64,000 nt of DNA. Origin: Phytoseiulus persimilis (lineage: Eukaryota; Arthropoda; Arachnida; Mesostigmata; Phytoseiidae). Location: contig CM075101.1 in NCBI GenBank assembly GCA_037576195.1, positions 43,524,001 through 43,588,000 on the forward strand. Reading direction: 5' to 3'. Position numbers and translations under genes: made by a program. The notes beneath the pieces are model-generated. The model made no database searches. It was not told the origin of the DNA and worked only from the letters and a program-made list of their open reading frames with translations. Positions 35,893-47,692 of the stretch are shown here, piece after piece; positions within the stretch are counted from its first letter, which is position 1, and the number at the start of each line of letters is the position of its first letter.

Positions 35893-36970
35893 TCACTCAC
35901 TGGGCTGGTGATGCCCGAGGATGACGAGATCGGCTTCTTGCAGAACGCTTGCATCGATCAGGTCCTGGAGCGACGATGTCATTGGCAGCGACTTGTCATC
36001 GTTCTCTAAATTCAGCAAGAGCTTCTGAAAGGGGTTCTCAATTTAGAATAAGTTCCATCATCAAGGAAGGAATGAACTATGGAGAAACGCTAGAGACGGG
36101 TAATTCCAATTACTTTTGCGTCGGCTCGGTTGTTGTGGTTTGCAATGTCTTCAAGGTCGCAAACGAAGTCGACACAACGGCCGATTGACCACAACTGGAA
36201 TATCAGAGGGCAGCTTTTTCGAATACGTTTGAAAAGGTTCCATCACACCAAGCGAGCAAAACCTCTTGATGAATTCATCACGTCAAGGGAAAACGCACCT
36301 TTGAGAAGAAAAATGGCTTCCCCTGTCCGTCGGGTGTTCTAACTTCAAGATGGAATCGCTCCTCGATGGGAAGGCCCTTGTCGCCTTTAGCCTTCATCTT
36401 CAGCTTCATGAGCTTCACTTTCCGTGCCGTGGGATTTAGGACTTTCTTTGGGGCTGGGCTCGCGACGTTCTGCCGGGCTGTGGGAACCGGAAAAGCATGG
36501 GTTGACTTCCCTTCTGAACCACTCATACACGACTGAGAATGCGATGGCAGTGTTAACAAGGAACTATTCACCTAGGATTTCTTGTACAACTGCGGTCGTC
36601 TTGGGCATGTGCTCAGCCGGCTTCGGCGCTTTCGGGCACTCATGCTCCGGAGGGTGTCGGTGACGTAGACAGAAGTTGGCCTTGCAAAAATGGCAAACGA
36701 CGGCTACGAGCTCCTTCCCCGAACAGCCAGAAAAAGTGCATCGATGCGAAAGTCCAGCTTTCCGAAGGTTTGCCACCTCTTCTTCATTCAGACATTTCTG
36801 GAACATCAAAACTATGCCGTCAGGCCAACAGGAAGCGACCAGGAAACCATATGAACACTTCAACGCCCGGTGCTAGAGCCGGATTCCGACTTGAAGAAAG
36901 GCCCTCCTTCGCGGCGGTGGAACTCACATCATTCACACACGTGTGCTTCAGCGCGCTGGAGTGATCCTTG
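35893..36970 (-). CDS. ZFAND1: AN1-type zinc finger protein 1, 5' partial, five exons seen
   Basis: ZFAND1 links p97/VCP and the 26S proteasome to stress-granule clearance. Exons in transcript order are 36970-36928, 36797-36572, 36477-36299, 36194-36114 and 36024-35893, all GT-AG and phase-consistent. The first exon seen is the tail of AN1 finger one (KDHSSALKHTCVND). It begins with one base of a split codon that would complete a Cys. AN1 finger two is complete: CTFSGCSGKELVAVVC then HFCKANFCLRHRHPPEHEC. The linker KVKLMKLKMKAKGDKGLP, the block PFFFSK|LWSIGRCVDFVCDL and the last exon's SLPMTSSLQDLIDASVLQEA match the ubiquitin-like C-terminal domain of the family. Stop TGA is at 35893-35895. 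About 219 codons are seen against about 268 in human. The starting exon, expected upstream of 36970, was not found. Confidence 0.9.
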
Positions 36971-39057
36971 CTGGAAAATAATAACGATTGCTCACTCGAG
37001 TGATTCATCCGGAGGCGGTACGTTCTGTACCCTGGATACTTCAACAAGCAACGCTGCCCATTCGCTGGGTGCCGAGTCGATCCCGACTCGACGCGTGTCG
37101 AAAATCCGCAGATAGGAGTTCAGGGAACAGGCCAGTTTCTGAGAGAAAGTTTCCCTACATCTCGGAGCTCAGCGATGAAAAGAAAAGTTCATATACGGGA
37201 AGAAACTCTACTAGCGACCCGAGTTCCCTATTCCACAAGCTTCGCAAGACGATCTACGAAGGTCAAGTGCCGAAAGTTCCTGGAAGAAATACCGTCATCC
37301 AAGTGCCCTGGGTCTCCTTTTGCAACACCCCCACGGCAGCTTCATCGATCGAACCGAAGGAATAATGCCATACAGGTTCGGGGAGTTCTGTTGAATGCTC
37401 CTATGATCCCGAACGATAGCTGGCACCGGGCGTCGGGGGAAAGCTTAGTGATTGAAAACTCTCTGTGACCTCTCGTTGAATTCGATATTCAAGGATAGCA
37501 TTTCTGCAAAGTTCTCCTCATACAACTGAGGTGTCGATAGTGGCAAATTCAATAGCTCAGAACGAAGTTTCTGGTCAAACAGAAAGGATGACACTCGTCG
37601 CGACCCGTCAAATACACGCGGACTTCCAGGACCACATTAAAGCGTATCGGACGGGGGTAGAACTATGCGATGGATTCGATTCCTGGCGCTGATCCTCCAG
37701 TCCCATCTCACTCAGACGATGGCTCCAACGGACCCCTTCTTTTCGGGCAAGTGCCGGAAGCGCGAATCGGGTTCGGCCCAAAGGTTGTGATGCAACGAGC
37801 CAACATACCCCCGGGCTCGGCGTGGCTCCCGCGAGAAGCCATGTTGCAGTTTTTGAGAAGTTTCTTAGCTCCGTGCTTCTCCAAGACACTAGGAAGAAAT
37901 CGTGATCGATGCTATAGGATGAATTCTCATGATGTCCAGCGATGCCTCCCGCTTCGCGTTCGAAGGAGACCCAGTCCTCAGCTTACAGGCAAACTCGACA
38001 TTCTACAAGCATCATCGATGCAGAAACAGAGGTTTTGGAAATCACAACGAACTCATTTGGCATTGTTTGTAAATAGATATTTCTTGCTCCATTTTATTCT
38101 CTTGTGTATACTTCACGTGATCCGAATGATTTTCGAGGGGGTTGCGTCCATGATTTCGTTTTCAAATTCACCATGTACACTTGATCGAATATCTAAAAAC
38201 TTCATTCATGTAGAGAGCATCAAACAACAGGAATCCTCAGATCTGACGTCAGTGGCACGGGGCCTATCACAGTTTAGAAATGAGACGCGTCTCGACCTCG
38301 CATTCCGGATCTCATTTCATCGCAGCAAGCATATCAAGCTGATACACAAAACTTCCTGGACGAAAATTTGTACCGAATAGTCTTCGGACGAACATTGCAT
38401 GGACGACAACAACGACTATTCCGCTTGCGAATGAATTTCGGAGGTTGTGATGCAGCGAGGGGACCTGTCGAAACCGATATTGACTCTCGCTCTGCTTCCC
38501 CTGTTCAACGTCTATCCCGAGCTGATCGTTTCAAACGCTCAGAGAATGCCCAAAGTACACAGGAATAAAAATATAAAGATAAATATGTGTAAGTATATAT
38601 ATAAACGTTTTTGCCGACATCGTTTTTGCTTGTTTCAATGATAATACATGCTTTGTACAGGAACTCCCCCGCTGAATTTCCCCAAACATCGGAGGCAGGA
38701 GAATGGGACAGTTCGGGGAAGAGCGAGCATGAGAAAATTCGAGAGAGGTCTCAACTTTTGCTCACAAAATTAAACAAGTTGCATACAATCCTCGTTTCGA
38801 GGCCGCGATCCCATGACGGTGCCCCCACGATGAGTAGCACTAGGACTGCACGTGTTCCTCAATCATTCCATCCGCGCCCACGCCGTTCGTTCCATCCACG
38901 CAATCGACTAACAATATTCGAATGTTTCATCCAACCGTCGGTCAGATTCAGACACGCATCCTGCAGGCCACTCTCAAACAATCCTCCAACAACCTTCCAC
39001 GTCATTTCGTTCCCACTGTGTTTGTGACGAATTCGCGCGAGTGAATGTGTGCGTTTC
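36971..39057. other. Stretch between ZFAND1 and the PI3K gene; probably holds the ZFAND1 first exon and the PI3K 3' region
   Basis: No exon was identified. A + frame of 236 codons (37670-38380) spans a GC-rich half and an AT-rich half, has no domain and is probably chance. From about 38.08 to 38.65 kb the sequence is AT-rich, with reverse-strand AATAAA near 38092, which would suit a long 3' untranslated region of the minus-strand PI3K gene. The missing ZFAND1 first exon should end with the first two bases of a Cys codon, but none was convincing. Confidence 0.4.
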
Positions 39058-42000
39058 TTACATGTGTTTCACACTGTGAAAGAACCAGTCCATCTTGGTG
39101 CTCCAGGCGCCGTCGTGGGCTTCGCTCAGCTGCGTTTGGAAGTAGGTTAAAGCGTCCTCACTGCTCTTCTCGACCTGCAGTGTCTTCCGAATGTACCCGA
39201 TGTCATCAATGCTCTGAAGTTCAGGAATGCCCGTCGATAGCATCATAGTGAACAACGTAATCAATAAACGCGAGTGCTTGTGCAGTAACGAATACGCCTT
39301 GAAACAAAGTGTTTGGAAGTTGGCGAAATGAACACTCTTGATAGGTTGATCCTCGCCGCGAGCGATCACCTTCAGGAAGTCTTCGGTAAGTACGAACGGC
39401 ACTCGTTCCCGGTTGATGCCGAACTTCTTCTTGAAATGCCCGAGAAAATGACCGAAGTCTATGTGGAAAATCTGGCCTTCCTCGTTAATCATGATGTTGT
39501 CGGGATTCCGATCCCCGATACCTAGGATGAACGTCGCGACGCAGTAGCCCGCGCAGCTGTATGTGAACGTCTCGATGGCTTGACTGTAGCGGGCATCATC
39601 TTCGTTTTTCTCCTTGATCCAACGATGCAGCTGATTCGAGTCGAATTGGAACTTGGACAAGCGCCCTGTCCTCTGGATGTCCATGACGGTCATGGCGTTC
39701 TTGACCACCTCGATCATTCCGACGTTCTCACCCGTCGACAAGCACGCGTAGGGCATCATCCGAAGGTCCAAACCTTCCTGCTTCCAGATCGAGTCCATGA
39801 TCCTTATGACTTGAAGAGTGAGCATGTCTTGACGCAAATCATCGCCTGTCTTGAAGATGAGCTGATGGAACCTGAGGTTGCCGTCTCCGACGAACTCCGG
39901 ATTCCTCCAGATTAGCCACAGCGGCTTTTTCGCCGAGCTCATCACCCGACATTGATTCGGGATGATGTTCCCCAGAGTGTGGGCGTTGTTGAGCGGCGAC
40001 CGGAAATTCTCCAACGCCTCCATGTAGTCCTCCTGTTGCAGCTGCTTCTCTAGGAACGCTTTCTTGTCCTTACAAACGTCCGACTTGAGAGCCTCGGTGA
40101 GCTGGGTGAGCTTGTCCAGGGCGGCGACTTGCTTCACAACGCCTCGCAAATGAGAGCCCATCCCTCGGCAGAACGCTTCGAGCAGCAAACCGAATTTAAG
40201 GGCAACCGATGAGTCGTGCATTTCCGATTTCAGATGCCAGAAAAAATAGTGACCGATGTTATAGTTTAGGAGAGATCGTTCTAGTAGGAAGGTGCCCAGC
40301 GGATTATCCAGGTAGGGTTCGAACTTGAGCACTTGCACCAACTGCAAAAGGTACTGCGAGAGGATTTTGTCGGCAAGTTTCTCGCGAAGCCATTGGACGG
40401 CATGATCTCTCACGAAGTAATCCGGGTATTTGCAATCCAGGAGTTCTAGAGCGATTTCAGCCGACACGCAGGGCCACTCCCTGAGGAGACGATACATTTC
40501 GCTGACCATGGTTCGCTGATTCCACACAATTGAGTCCAACAGTTTCGGCAATGCGTTCGGCAGCTTCTGCCGCAAATAGTATCGATGATGCCAAAGGAGA
40601 TCTTTATCTTGTTCAGTCAGATCGTAGAGAGGATCCTTGTTGATGATCTCGTGCAAGGACTCTATCGTCGACCTTGAAGGAGGTTCGTGGTTTTTCGCAT
40701 CCGAATAGCGTCGTCCGCTCTCACAAACTTCTTCGAGCATCGGGTAGCGCACATTTGGCGAATATTTATCAAACTCAATGAGCAAACCCGCACTCTCGGT
40801 TTTCCGATTGCTCGCCGTCGTGCCGAGAGGATTCAACAGGTCGGTCATGCCCTTGGGAACCGGCCACAAAGATAGATTCATCTTCCCGCTAACCAAAACA
40901 TTCTTGAAGTCGAATAGCGGTATGTTCGCCCAAGCGATCTGAACGCTTTCGCGACTCTTCTTCAGAACGGCACAGACCGACAAACACAGGCGGGCGCTCC
41001 GAGGAATGTCCGGCACTTGGAGGTCGAACTTGAGAAGTTGCTTCCACTCCGGACAGCTGTTGTCCACTTTCTTGGTCTCTTGGTGTTCACAAAGCATTTC
41101 GGTGCCATGGTAGATGCCGGTGCGCACAAAAACCTTGTCGACATTGCTGACGTTCAGGTAGTAGGCCGACATGATTCTCACCTTAAATGAATCGTATATC
41201 TGGTACAGAGACTGGGTCGTAGACAAGTCAGCCCCGGTTTTTCGTCGAGCGTAAGCGGGCATCACAAAGCCCGAGTCCGGAATGTCTTCGCAGACCTTCT
41301 TCTTCGGAATAAGTATCAGCTGGGGCACCGTCCACTTGACCAAGCATTCGCGAACGTACTTGTACTGGACGAGCTTCTGGTCACCCAAGAGGTACTGATT
41401 CATGCCGCACACCTTAATCAGATGAGGTACGTTTTGGTAGTCAGGGTGCAGCTGAGTCGCGCACTGGGACATGGCCTGAGTGAGCAGAATCTGAGGTGTC
41501 GTGTCCACGCTTGCTGATACGCTGAACGACGTGAAGGTATCGTTGAAGCGATTTATCCAGATGGTGACGTCGAAAACACCTTTCGTCGTAAGCGAAAGGT
41601 TTTTCGGCAGCTCCTTGTTGACTTCGACTTCGGGAGGATATATGTTCCGCAGCTTCTCGTCAACAGATCCTAGATCCCGCTTGCTTACGGTCCTCCCGCA
41701 GGACATCATGATATTTCTTCGAAAACTCACGACCTCTTCATCGTCGTCGTTCGCGAAGTCTCGTATACAGCCCCCGACAGCTTGGTGAATTTCCTCCTCG
41801 ATTTTCTGTTCCTCGGCGTTGGATCCCGCCTCGACAAGCTGCAGCATCGGCTTGAAGAGCCGGAGATCGCACAGACGTCGGGTTTCGTCGAAGAACTCCG
41901 AACAGTCCGAAGAAAGAAGTATCGAGCGGAAAACATAGATCTTCGGGTCTTTCAGCATGAAGAACAGAGGGTAGTGACGAGCCTCGTTGAAGAGGTTGTC

Positions 42001-42132
42001 CTTTATCTGGCGGAGGGTTGCTTCCCGATTGCATCTTAGAGGTACTATGATGCCGGTCGGAAGAAGACAGTCCACCGTCACCTCCGTCGACATCATGTGG
42101 AAGGTGTAGAGCTCACCGGATGAGGGAGGCAT
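39058..42132 (-). CDS. PIK3CA: Class IA phosphoinositide 3-kinase catalytic subunit p110 (alpha-like), single exon, 1,024 aa
   Basis: It converts PtdIns(4,5)P2 to PtdIns(3,4,5)P3 at the plasma membrane downstream of receptor kinases, with a p85-type partner. The whole reading frame is one exon. Domains are the adaptor-binding domain (about 16-104, FFDETRRLCDLRLFKPML), Ras-binding (about 180-280), C2 (about 310-460), helical (about 500-680, LTEQDKDLLWHHRYYL) and kinase (about 700-1024). Kinase elements are SSAKKPLWL, Lys 761 in FKTGDDLRQD, the catalytic loop GDRNPDN at 873-879, DFG at 892-894 and the basic activation loop KKKFGINRER that selects PIP2. The C-terminus TKMDWFFHSVKHM is p110alpha-like. 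The odd point is that the catalytic loop reads DRN where PI3K-family lipid kinases have DRH. The codon is AAT, one base from His. Start ATG 42130-42132 gives the family's MPPSSGELY opening. A CCGTTGCAG acceptor at 42162 implies a 5' untranslated intron. Confidence 0.96.
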   Translation of the reverse strand: MPPSSGELYTFHMMSTEVTVDCLLPTGIIVPLRCNREATLRQIKDNLFNEARHYPLFFMLKDPKIYVFRSILLSSDCSEFFDETRRLCDLRLFKPMLQLVEAGSNAEEQKIEEEIHQAVGGCIRDFANDDDEEVVSFRRNIMMSCGRTVSKRDLGSVDEKLRNIYPPEVEVNKELPKNLSLTTKGVFDVTIWINRFNDTFTSFSVSASVDTTPQILLTQAMSQCATQLHPDYQNVPHLIKVCGMNQYLLGDQKLVQYKYVRECLVKWTVPQLILIPKKKVCEDIPDSGFVMPAYARRKTGADLSTTQSLYQIYDSFKVRIMSAYYLNVSNVDKVFVRTGIYHGTEMLCEHQETKKVDNSCPEWKQLLKFDLQVPDIPRSARLCLSVCAVLKKSRESVQIAWANIPLFDFKNVLVSGKMNLSLWPVPKGMTDLLNPLGTTASNRKTESAGLLIEFDKYSPNVRYPMLEEVCESGRRYSDAKNHEPPSRSTIESLHEIINKDPLYDLTEQDKDLLWHHRYYLRQKLPNALPKLLDSIVWNQRTMVSEMYRLLREWPCVSAEIALELLDCKYPDYFVRDHAVQWLREKLADKILSQYLLQLVQVLKFEPYLDNPLGTFLLERSLLNYNIGHYFFWHLKSEMHDSSVALKFGLLLEAFCRGMGSHLRGVVKQVAALDKLTQLTEALKSDVCKDKKAFLEKQLQQEDYMEALENFRSPLNNAHTLGNIIPNQCRVMSSAKKPLWLIWRNPEFVGDGNLRFHQLIFKTGDDLRQDMLTLQVIRIMDSIWKQEGLDLRMMPYACLSTGENVGMIEVVKNAMTVMDIQRTGRLSKFQFDSNQLHRWIKEKNEDDARYSQAIETFTYSCAGYCVATFILGIGDRNPDNIMINEEGQIFHIDFGHFLGHFKKKFGINRERVPFVLTEDFLKVIARGEDQPIKSVHFANFQTLCFKAYSLLHKHSRLLITLFTMMLSTGIPELQSIDDIGYIRKTLQVEKSSEDALTYFQTQLSEAHDGAWSTKMDWFFHSVKHM

Positions 42133-45100
42133 TATGGTGACGCCTCGCGCGTACGGTTACTCTGCAACGGAGAACAGCACGGTTAGTCAGCAGCCTTCCA
42201 CCATCGAGAGGATACAATGTGTCATGAGTTGTGACCACCGCGCGTGCTCTCCGGTTGCATGCAACGCCAGTCACAAATCTCTTCTCAGAATCTCCGACGA
42301 GAAATGATCCGCTTCCAATGAACTTTCAGAACAGGGTATGGGAGCTGCACCTATCTGCACAGCAGAAACGGCTCCACGGCCGACGAACTTCAAACTGCCA
42401 CGATCCCTTGGCTCGAACCAGTCTTGACTTCTGTATTGTCGGTCTGAACATTATCGTGAATGGGAGCTGATGCCGTTAGCAATTCCGGCCACGTTGAGCT
42501 ACCCCACCAAACGCTGACTCCAACTCCGGGTCCGAGCGGGCGGACAACCCTCAACTGAGCTTGATTACTACATGATCCGGAAGATCTGGTACCCCGGCAT
42601 CCCTCTTTCTAGCAACGAACAAATTTTACCCACAACTCACTCATAACCTCATAACGCCATGTATCAGATAATAGCAAAGAGTTCCATGGCCCTTCACCAG
42701 CGATCCACATGCTTCTCAGACACCAAAGAAGACACTAGTAGAACTCACCAAAAAGTCTGGGCGCAGAACACGCAGGAGATGGGGAGAAAATCTGCAAAAG
42801 TCACAGACGAGAGAGATTAGAGTCGTAGGACTGTTCGCGGTTTGACAATCGGGGTGGAGTGTACACGAACGAGGTTCCACAACACAACTAGATGACTCGA
42901 TTAGATTCTCGCTGACAACCTCGTGTAAACGGCTTGAGCTATAGGTTAAACGGAAAATGCAGTAGCAACGGCGGGGTGACTCAGTGACTGCTGCTTCGCC
43001 GCTGATGAGGGCAAGGTGTATGCCTGTGTGCGTGCGAGCGTGTTTTTCTCGAAGCTCGTAAACATTTCCACGAAAGAATCCGTTCCGTCATCGCCTGTGA
43101 GATTGAGTCAGCCACCGGGTTCAGCGTCGCGAGAGGATCGCCACCACGAAATGTTTCGCGAATCCTCGGCAAAGTCGACATGGTTCCCATGCCTGCCTGT
43201 CTGCCAGTGAGGTAGCATGGCGTGGAAAATTTGTGCGCTCAAACTCAGACGCAACGGATTCTGAGCTCGAAGAAAGTGGGAAACAGCTTCAGGGCACGAT
43301 TCACTGCGAAACGATGGTACTAACCGAGCGCATTGCAGGTCTCTATCGAACAGTGTTTGCCAACGTGGGTGAACTCTGCCATGATTTTCTTCTGAGCATT
43401 CCAAATAACAAACACAGTGACACTGTTGCCAGAGTTGGCGCAACTGGCTACGCCGCCAACCTGGCGGCCAGCCAGCACCGTTCAAGTGGCGCCAGATTCA
43501 AATCGCTGTCATGTCGAACCATACCGTATCACACCGTTGTGGAGCTAGTTTACATCGTGTAATTACATCACTTCTATTACAGCTCCAAGAGGCGTCTCGT
43601 CACAAGAATTGACACAACGCGTCAGTTGTCTTTCCAGTCATACCAGATCTGACAAGAATCACTGGCTCGGAAGTATTTAGTTTCTTAGAAAGTCACGGAT
43701 TTCCTCCCATGAAGCTCCTCCGGCGGGAAAAAGATGTCATGGATTTGGACATACAGTCGACGAGAAACCACTGACAGTCGACGATTGTGAGCCCTTCCGC
43801 TCGGAGAGGCTCCGCTCACGTTCAAAACAAGTGCTTTGGGGCTTAGTCGAACATATCGCTTCCAAGATTGCAGAGTGAGTGACTCCAAGTCGAGTGAGCC
43901 CTTGTACCCATTGCGTTTATGGGACGAAGATCCCCTTTCTACGATGTTGTAGGGTGCACATGAATGCCATCTTCATACCGTTCGCGATGATATTAATGAG
44001 CGAAACCTTTGCTAGGAATTCCAACAACGTTGTGAGGTGTGGAATACCGTCTCTGACGTTCGATGTCTAGAGGAGTGAGACGGACATGAAAAATGGAGAG
44101 TCATTTGCCCGGCAATGCTCGAGAATCGCGGAGTCTTCCGTCGTAGGAGCAATTAAGTTTCGTTATCGTGAGATCTCCGCTCCCATTAGAAACCTGACGA
44201 TTTGTGACCATCGAAAACGTCATGGGAAGAAATTACCTGACTGATGTCAAGTTGATGAGAGTCAAGACTTCTTGGAGCTCTGGAAGACATTGCGGCCGCG
44301 ACAGTCGCTAGAGGATAGCGAGTCCGTCTCAAGAGCAGAAACAGCTCCGATCAACGACTCGATTGCTCAATCTTCTCGAGGATGAAGAGGAGAGGAGCCA
44401 CCTCTGCTCAGTCCGGGGACGAGGCTTTCAGACGGAATTCGCTTGCAATGAGTACGAAGCGGTTGCGATGAAGACGTATGCACATGTCGGCAACTAAATT
44501 CAACACTCGGAAAAACGGTAAAGCCACCGCTGCTACGAGCCACTACTCCCCAACTACCGATTGACAAACGCCAAGAAGCATTCCAAGCAATCTAGGGGAA
44601 AACTCTATCTTTTGAAGATAAGATCTGACCTCTGCTTGATATGATCTCTCTCTCCACAGAAACCAAAGCAGTTTCTTGCGCGTCATCCCGCATCACATGT
44701 TGTTGATGATTGTGGCCACTGGCCAGCTTACTTTTGCCAAAACAATGGAAATCGGATTAGGTCCCGACTCGACCGTGATCTTGGACTGGAATATTTCATT
44801 TGAAATAAGATTAGCGATGTTACGTAGGCACCGCGAGACGACGAGGTCATTTTGTTTACGTATTGCTCGTCCTTCGAGAATGCATTTACGCAATCTCCCT
44901 GAGCTCTCGAACAACTTCGGCTATGAATAGGTGTGGAAAGGCAGCTCGTTGCCCCGTGGAATTGCGTGGATGCAAAACAACTACACGGTAACAATGAGGG
45001 AAACGAGTGTTTCGTGCAGCTCGTCTCTTCACGCGCCCTCCCCTCCCGCTGATTTGGCGGACAAGTGCCCGCTTTCGACCCAATGACTCTGAATTCTTGG

Positions 45101-47643
45101 TCATGGGGCGGCTCGGAGAGCCAAGAGACGGGGTCATAAACCTCTGAGCTTTTCTCTCGAAGGGAGAAGTTCGCTGCTGCTCCATGTCCTACCACATTTC
45201 ATGCGCATTCAATTCCCTCTGGAAACAGAAGGAAATAGCTTCCGGGCGCTTTGTTCTCAGATGACTACATTGCGGGCGTCAACGTCACGTGTTCGGCATA
45301 AATTCGAGCGAGCGGTCGAGTTTTTCTCTAACGTCGGCGTCGTGCACCGTCCCCCCCGTCTCTTCTTCTATTTCTCCATCTCGTTTTTCTTCTTTCGTCT
45401 CTATGATCAGAAGGATTTTGCCTTTGAGGCGAGCGCAGCTTAGGTGGAGAATTGCGATTCGCTTCGCACTGAACCCTTAGGAACGCCCTGCGGAGTCATC
45501 GTCGTACAGGAAGAGGAAAAGCTCTGAGCACTCCATTGGAGAGACAAACAATGACACTCGAGCCGGCGACTACTCGATCCTATTCCCCGTGATTTCGCAA
45601 AGTAGAATGTGAAAGGTAGATCTGGACGGACGGCGAGCCCTTCCATCATCTTCCGTTGGGTCGAAACTCCAACTCCAAGTCCATGGCAAACATCTTTTGA
45701 ACAGTTGTACCATTAGGTTCCTGAACCGAATCCCACCAGACATTGCCATACGAAGAAAATTCCTCTCATCGTTTGCCTCCCAAGAAGAAAGTCTGTAGTT
45801 CCCCACATTCCTCAGATCGAGCGGTCTTGGATGGCAATTCTTAGCGGTAGGGTTTTTCCGGAATTAGAAACTTGAAGAATGCTCGGAGTATCGAATGGAT
45901 TGGAGTTGATGAATTAAGTGATACCATGATCCGCTGACTTCCGCGAATACCTCGCCATCGAGGAACCTGGAACAGCGTCATCCCAGTAAGCTCGAGATGA
46001 ATCGTGTGGTACAGGATACTACGCTACATATCCGATTCCGCGACGCATCTAAATGGAACTTGGTTCGAGACGCCATCTCTCGGGTAACTCGCGGTTGGAC
46101 GATTAAATCACAGTGGATCGCTCGAGGCGTTGCGAATCTGAAACCGAGACAGGGGGATCGTCGCGGCGATCTTCTCCGAAAGCAGCAGAACCTGAGGCCT
46201 GAATGGAGCCCTGGGAGGACTCTGCTTGCTGTCGACGTGATTGACTTGTAACAGGTTCTCCAAATTCGTTCGGCTTGACAAGAATAGCAGCCGCAGACTC
46301 CCGTAGAATTACACACATGGAACTCTTCAAGCCGCGAAGCAGAACATTAACGTTTAGTTTGTTTCGAGCAGGAGCCACATTCAAACCCGAACGGAATGTC
46401 TGCCTCTGAGCTAGTAGAAGCCAGGAGAAAGGAGGGGAACGGATGCATTTAGGGAGACGGAGCTCATGTGGATAGACACCGAGATGAATCTACAAAGGTG
46501 GCCCGATGGCTCGCGCTGAGAGTATCCGTCAACATGAATGATTCATGCGACGGTTTATCTGCTTCGATAATAAAGCTGTCGCACGAGGAAGCAGCCGACG
46601 GGAAGCTGACTGCGATCCGAGAACATGCGTCCTGGAAAGCGATCCATACCAGCAAACTCTACGTGTAACAAGCAACATCAACTTCCTTTTCGGATGCTCA
46701 CTGCGTCACTGCGTGGAATGCCGCTTGGAAGCATCATGAGTTCTGGGTGAGAGGTGCTTCCATCCACTATTGGAGATGGAACTCGATAAACGTTCACTCG
46801 ATTACTCCCGTCAGCTAACTCGAATCATTCAAATACTCTAGTTTCCTCACCAGCACCATAAGCTTGGCGTTTCACTGCGTTGGATCACTCCGGATGTTTA
46901 GCTAAAGTGAAACAGGATGGATGTGTATCAAACCCCATTTGAATAGAACAACAGAGTCGATTCGAAAAAAGTATGCCAATTTCAAAATTTTATCCGATTT
47001 TAAAATTTCATTTTGGAACACGGGGCTAGTGATCGTGAGGCTTCAATTTGTTCTATTGTCGTTCAGCCGTTCGGGAGGCGGAAAGAGGCCATCGAAATTC
47101 GGGTATTCCGAGAGCCTGATCCCTGCATATTCAGCCCTGTGAGTTTCCAAGACTCTCTTGGAAGTTTTTCTGAGGTCTATCGCATGGCATTGATTGTAAG
47201 AATTTTAATAGATCCATGATAATGGTTCGCCGTGATTAGAGAGTTATTTCATATCTCTTCTCATTTCCCTGACCATTCTTCGCTCGAATATTCAGTTAGA
47301 CATCACGGTCTAGGTTTCCATATCGAAATTCGACTCAGCAATTTGAGAAAGCGAGATGAACGAAGCCATGAATTAGGTTGAATGAATCGAATGCGAGAAT
47401 CAGGCACCGGATCCGCTCACGGAATGTCTATATGGCCGACTTGGGCGAGTCGGTGAGCAAGAATCCTGATGCCGACCCTTGATTCGACATGACTAGAGTT
47501 AGAGATCGACCAGATATTCAGATTTGAGTTTGGAGTACTTCCGCTTCCAGATCATCGGTCTCAAAATCCACCGAATTCCTACATCTCGCGGATCCTTACC
47601 TTACCAAAGTCGGGCGAATCGATGGAGAACCTTGTTCCCAGGT

Positions 47644-47692
47644 GGGCGATCGGCTGGTCGACTGGGCGATCGGTTGGTCGACTGGACAATCG
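47644..47692. repeat. 20-bp tandem repeat, about 2.4 copies
   Basis: The unit GGGCGATCGGCTGGTCGACT is followed by a copy with one change (T for C at position 10) and then a partial third copy beginning GGACAATCG. No function is inferred. Confidence 0.85.

Noticed and set aside
37670-38380. 236-codon + frame
   Set aside because: No recognisable motif, composition changes sharply midway, and it overlaps a probable 3' untranslated region on the other strand. It is considered chance.
39058-42132. Idea that the PI3K gene has lost its p110alpha hotspot residues
   Set aside because: The helical TEQ(D/E)KD segment is present, and in the C-terminal EAHDGAW stretch the first His of the usual AHHGG is kept. 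Only the second His differs.
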